Positions 59,815-64,000 of a stretch of 64,000 nt of DNA are shown piece by piece. Position numbers and translations under genes: made by a program. The DNA comes from Sesamum alatum (taxonomy: Eukaryota > Streptophyta > Magnoliopsida > Lamiales > Pedaliaceae). The notes under the pieces were generated by a model that searched no databases, had not been told where the DNA came from, and was given only the letters and a program-made list of their open reading frames with translations. The stretch covers positions 26,954,979-27,018,978 of the forward strand of contig JACGWO010000011.1 in assembly GCA_034509735.1 (NCBI GenBank), written 5' to 3'. The stretch's first letter is position 1. Each line of letters opens with the position of its first letter.

Positions 59815-61218
59815 AAAAAAAATAGTTAATTAACTTGGCTCTCGTTCAATTTTAGTACACTAACTATCATAATTATTAATTTTATACGTTATGTTGCAAA
59901 AATGCTTCAATTAGGTCCTCCGGTGGCCGGATTTTGTCTTTTTGGCCGGAAAACGCACATGCTGCAAAATTTGGGGATTTTTCATCCCATGTGGCACTAA
60001 AGTATGACTTGGCACTTGAGGTGTATATTTTTTTATATTTTCTCTGCCACATAACCACAAAACCTTTAACCTTTAAAAAGGTTAAAGATTTCGTGACAGC
60101 ATGCATATAATTAATAATCTTACACCCTTTAAAATATATTATAAATTAAAATAAAATATATAACTATACACATCAGCTTCAAAAAAAAGAAAATAATCAA
60201 CTTAAATATATTATCGACACAACAAAAAAATGTAAATACATAAAGTCGTAAAATAATTATAAATAATTATTTTAAAAATACTTATAGATTATAAATAATT
60301 ATTATTTATAAAAATACATAAAATTATAGATAATTATAAATAATATTATTTTATTGTATTATAGATAATTATTTATTTAATTATAAAATTATAGATAAAT
60401 AATACAAAAAAATTATTTTATAAATTATAAATTTATAGATAAATAATAAAAAAAAATATTTTATATAAAATAAATTATAGATAATTATAAAAATAATTGT
60501 AGATTTATAAAATAATATTATAGTTAAACAATACAAAAAAATTATTTTATAAAAAAATACATAAAATTATAAAAATAAATGTAGATTTATAAAAATAATA
60601 ATTATTTTGTAAAAATAATATAATTATTATTTTATAATAATTATACATTATAAAAAAATAAAATTATAATTTTATATATAATTTTAAAAAAACAAACTAA
60701 CCACCCCCTCCCCCGCCTACGCCTGCCAGCCCTCCTCCTATTCCTCTCCGCCGCCGCTCCATGGAAGGGGCCGATGGCGCCCCAGCAGAGGGGCCGACGG
60801 CCGTCGCCCCCTCGGGCGCACCTGGTAGACGTCGTCGTCGCCCAGGTGTGCCCGAGTGGGCGACGGCACACCTGGGCGACGAGGAGTGGGCGGGGTGGGG
60901 GGGCTTTGGTAGGGAATTAATTTATTTTTTTAAAATATTATATTATATAATAATTTTATATATATATATATTTATATACAATTAATTCATTACACTAAAA
61001 AATGCCATATAGTCGTACACATGGCTTAAGTTGCCGGACACTTCAGCAATTAAATGCCACATCAGCAATTTCAGTTCATTCACTGAAAAATTGGCTCCAA
61101 AACTATAAATCGGATGAAATTGACACATTTTTTGTAATATAGTGTATAAACTTAAAAAATTGTCAAAGTTAGTGTATTAAAATTAAATGAGAACTAAGTT
61201 AGTGGACTAATTTTTATT
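59815..61218. mobile_element. Mutator-like MITE with GC-rich core
   Basis: The left arm TAACTTGGCTCTCGTTCAATTTTAG..ACACTAACTATC and the right arm (inverted: CTAACTTAGTTCTCATTTAATTTTAA..ACACTAACTTTG) are about 100 bases of paired ends. The middle is strongly AT-rich, with TTATAAATAATTAT-type repeats (60120-60680), and then a sharply GC-rich core at 60694-60905 holding a perfect 14-bp inverted repeat. I could not define a target duplication because poly(A)/poly(T) lies at both edges. Confidence 0.6.
60839..60878. repeat. Perfect 14-bp GC-rich hairpin
   Basis: Arms 60839-60852 (CGCCCAGGTGTGCC) and 60865-60878 (GGCACACCTGGGCG) around a 12-base loop, in the core of the element above. Confidence 0.9.
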
Positions 61219-62188
61219 TTTTTTTTCCCATGATAATTTTTGAAGGAAAAGAGAGTGGTGTAAGTAGACAATTGTTGAACCTATTTGTTCGGCTGGAATT
61301 TTAGAGGCCCCATCTCAGACAATATTTGACACTGATGAAATTTTGAAGGACCCCCACTACTCAATTGCTTCTAAGAATGTCAATATTTGCACTATATATA
61401 TATATATATATATATCGATTAGGGTAGGAGGTCGAGAAGATTCCAAGGATAGTTAGATCCAGGATGTTTGGGATATGAGACAAACGAACAGATCGTTAGA
61501 CTCACTAGGAGGTCCCCAACTAAGCTTCCGATATTTGAGTTAGTTGGATGTGAGATAGAGATGAAGGAAAAATAATATTCGCTCAGCTAAAAAATAACGT
61601 ACCTCGGCCTAAAATAGATGTTGGGTATTTATAATGGCAAATATCTGTACTTTTACTGATCCACGTGGTGCGCATGATGATCGACGATTACGATTACAGG
61701 TCAACGAGTCGAGTTGGTCTAGGTATGACCCACCTGAGTAAAAGTGTGCGGATCCTTGACCTGTAATGATACTTTGCACTTGAGGGATTTTATGGTCTTT
61801 TTATTATATTTATTGATATAACCCATCACATATATATGTATATTGTTTAGGGGCATTCTTGATATTTTACCACTAAAAAAGAGTCTGCCTGTAACACAAT
61901 TGAATTGGTACCAATCACAATAAGAGAAAATTTTCTCTTTTCGTCTTTTAGATCCCACTCCCCAACAACATCTGAGGGTATTTTTATACTCAGCATAGTC
62001 TACTTAGGGCCGTTTACTTTGAGTATCCAATAAAAATGCGTGATAGGATTATCTTTAATTAAATGAATAATAAAAAAGTCCTAAATTAATTATAAATTGT
62101 TTACTTACATGTATTATTGCATTAGGATAAAATTTAGTCATGTCTTTACTTTGATTGATACACATGGGTTGAGTGGAGAAATTACTAT
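61219..62188 (-). other. Intergenic DNA with a probable solo LTR (about 61430-61970, minus)
   Basis: On the minus strand, TGTTGGGGAGTGGGATC at 61968 resembles a Gypsy LTR start. Further on, a TATAAATACCC-type promoter element (about 61625-61640) and a 3' LTR-like end follow. No second copy or internal region is present in the window, so a solo LTR is inferred. (AT)n at 61392-61414. The remainder is unremarkable. Confidence 0.3.
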
Positions 62189-62983
62189 AGGTTAAATACG
62201 GTTACCACCCATGAAGTATTAATCCCACATCAATTATCTCCCCAAAGTATTAAAACCTTCAAAAACCCCTCTGGCCTTCTAACTCCTTTCATTCTAAGTT
62301 CAAAATGTCTATTTTACCCTTACTAAAAATTGCTTTTTGAAAAAAAATTAAAGGAATATTTAAAATACCAAAATCACTTTTTTTTTAAACTTTGTCTAAT
62401 TCTAGTTCACTTATTCATCGAGCTCTTTTTATTTTCGTAATCCTAAAGTATTTGGAGCTCATTTTATTTTAGTTTCTTTTGTTTGTCAAATCAAATTAAA
62501 AATAAATTTATACATGCATATATATATATATATATATTTTTAATTAAACAAATATACAATTAATAAAATTGAAAGATCTGATCATGAGCTAATAAGAAAA
62601 TATACAATTAATATATATGGTAATTATATAAATGTGGTAATTATGTGAATGTATAAATTTATTTTTAACTTGGTTTGACAAATAAGTGAAATTAAAATAA
62701 ATTGAGCTTCAAATATTTTAGAATTATAAAAATAAAAAGAACTCGATGAACAAGTGAAAATAGAATTAGATAAAACTTAAGAAAAGAGTAGTTTTGGTAT
62801 TTTTAAAATTCCTTTAATTTTTTTTCATAAATCAATTTTTAGTAAGGGAAAAATGAACCTTTAGGGGGTATTTTTTTTTTCATAAATCAATTTTTAGTAA
62901 GGGGGATTTTTTGAAGGTTTTAATAGTTTAGGGGGTAATTGATGTAGGGTAGATACTTCAGGGGTGGTAACAGTATTTAACGC
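62189..62983. mobile_element. Fold-back Mutator-type element
   Basis: AGGTTAAATACGGTTACC at the left and the complement of GCGTTAAATACTGTTACC at the right. A perfect 9-base duplication aattactat flanks it (62180-62188 and 62984-62992). Nearly the whole 795 bases are two inverted arms (ATTAAAACCTTCAAAAA.CC; CATCGAGCTCTTTTTATTTT and their inverses) around a short AT-rich centre. Same family as 6990-7313. Confidence 0.85.
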
Positions 62984-64000
62984 AATTACTATTGAACCCT
63001 TTGAGATGTATTAAAAAATATATATTGTGAGCAAAATCAAGAAATGACATGCTTACGAGGTGTGTTGTGGTCATTAGGATAACGTCGGCCACATGGCGAG
63101 TACATGGCCGTTAAGTATTTTTGGTTGGAGGGAAAATTAACGCATTTTCCAATTTAGCAACACTTTGGCGAGGAGACGAAATATAATTATTTTGTGGAGA
63201 AAAATAAATTTTGAGGGAAATTGGTGCAAGGAAGGGGATTTCTCGCAGCTGATGATTTGGCCTATTAATCAACCCTAGAAAGTAGCAGCCTTTAGTGGAA
63301 ACGCATGCATAAATGCACCAAGAGAAGGTTTTCCTATATCATAATCATAGCATATTTTTAAGGATTTGGGGTGTAAGGGTATTATCTTAAGATGTTGGGG
63401 CAGCTTTATAATAAGGGTAAATATGTGGCAAATTTGCATATTATGTCCCCAAGTTAGTCTTTTTGTAAGTTTGGTTCCATTATTTTTGAACTCACCACAT
63501 TGCATCCCATAATTCTAAAAAATTTACAATTTTAGTCCTTATCCTTAATTTCATCAAATTTCTAAGGAAACATGAGTACATGACACGAGTTCCATTAAGT
63601 TTTCAAGAAAAAAGATTGAGGTCTCATGAATAAAATTCGAGGTCATGGGTTTGAGTTCCACTGGACGTGTGAGTATATATATGTCTGGGTGTTTGTCTCA
63701 TTGTATGTGAGTTATTGTAATTTGTTTATTATTCTTAATCATATTGATGTATTATCAATTTATCAACATATTAATGTAATCATGTATGTAATTATCATTT
63801 AAAAAATACGGAAAGAGACCCTCGCCAAAAGTTGATCGAGCTACTACTTGTGCCTTAAATTTTCTCATAATGCATAATCGAATATTCATCACATATAAAG
63901 AAATTAATACTCCAAACTATATATATTTTAGAAAACGACTAATTAAATTAGGAGAAAATTTCAACTTTTAGATATTTGCAAATTTACAAAAATAATGTAC
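62984..64000. other. AT-rich intergenic DNA to the window end
   Basis: A tRNA-like box at about 63645-63660 (CATGGGTTTGAGTTCCACT) with a downstream TTGTATGTGAGTTATTGTAA could be a decayed SINE. No gene recognised. Confidence 0.35.

Overview
This is a nuclear DNA window from a flowering plant, most likely a eudicot. The evidence is four intron-containing genes with recognisable plant products, AT-rich intergenic DNA, and a dense load of plant transposons (Gypsy, Copia, Mutator-like, hAT, CACTA, Helitron, LINE and a TRIM-like element). An asterid origin would fit but cannot be shown from the sequence alone.

Layout. 1-3036 (+): 3' part of NRPB1, the largest subunit of RNA polymerase II, with its heptad-repeat C-terminal domain. 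3.57-14.95 kb: a decayed Gypsy retrotransposon that has been a target for nested insertions: a Mutator-like element (itself holding a second Mutator-like element with a transposase remnant, a MITE split by a Helitron, and a tRNA-Pro gene), a hAT element, and a second Gypsy-type element in its 3' LTR. 15.2-19.1 kb (+): a seven-exon gene for an RGG-repeat RNA-binding protein of the HABP4/SERBP1/Stm1 type. 19.1-31.2 kb: a gene-free interval of MITEs, a CACTA derivative and tandem duplications. 31.29-37.21 kb (+): a nine-exon ELMO-domain gene. 37.2-39.0 kb: degenerate pieces of the ELMO 3' end and of a PPR gene. 39.0-41.2 kb (-): a four-exon cytosolic nucleoside diphosphate kinase gene (NDPK1 type) with Helitron insertions in intron 2. 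41.3-64.0 kb: transposon-rich DNA with no intact gene: long-TIR Mutator-type MITEs, a LINE tail, a deleted Copia element with matching target duplications, and a TRIM-like element.

The four genes are housekeeping-type (transcription, RNA binding and translation, small-GTPase signalling, nucleotide balance). They have separate promoters, and nothing suggests a shared pathway or a cluster. I found no previously undescribed biochemical system. The most unusual content is the nesting depth of the transposons, a recurring type of Mutator MITE with GC-rich palindromic cores in AT-rich arms, a tRNA-Pro gene inside a Mutator-like element, and the symmetric small exons in the RNA polymerase II CTD.

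All exon boundaries were read by eye from GT-AG sites and frame continuity. Transposon ends were called from terminal motifs and target-site duplications. No alignment or database search was run.
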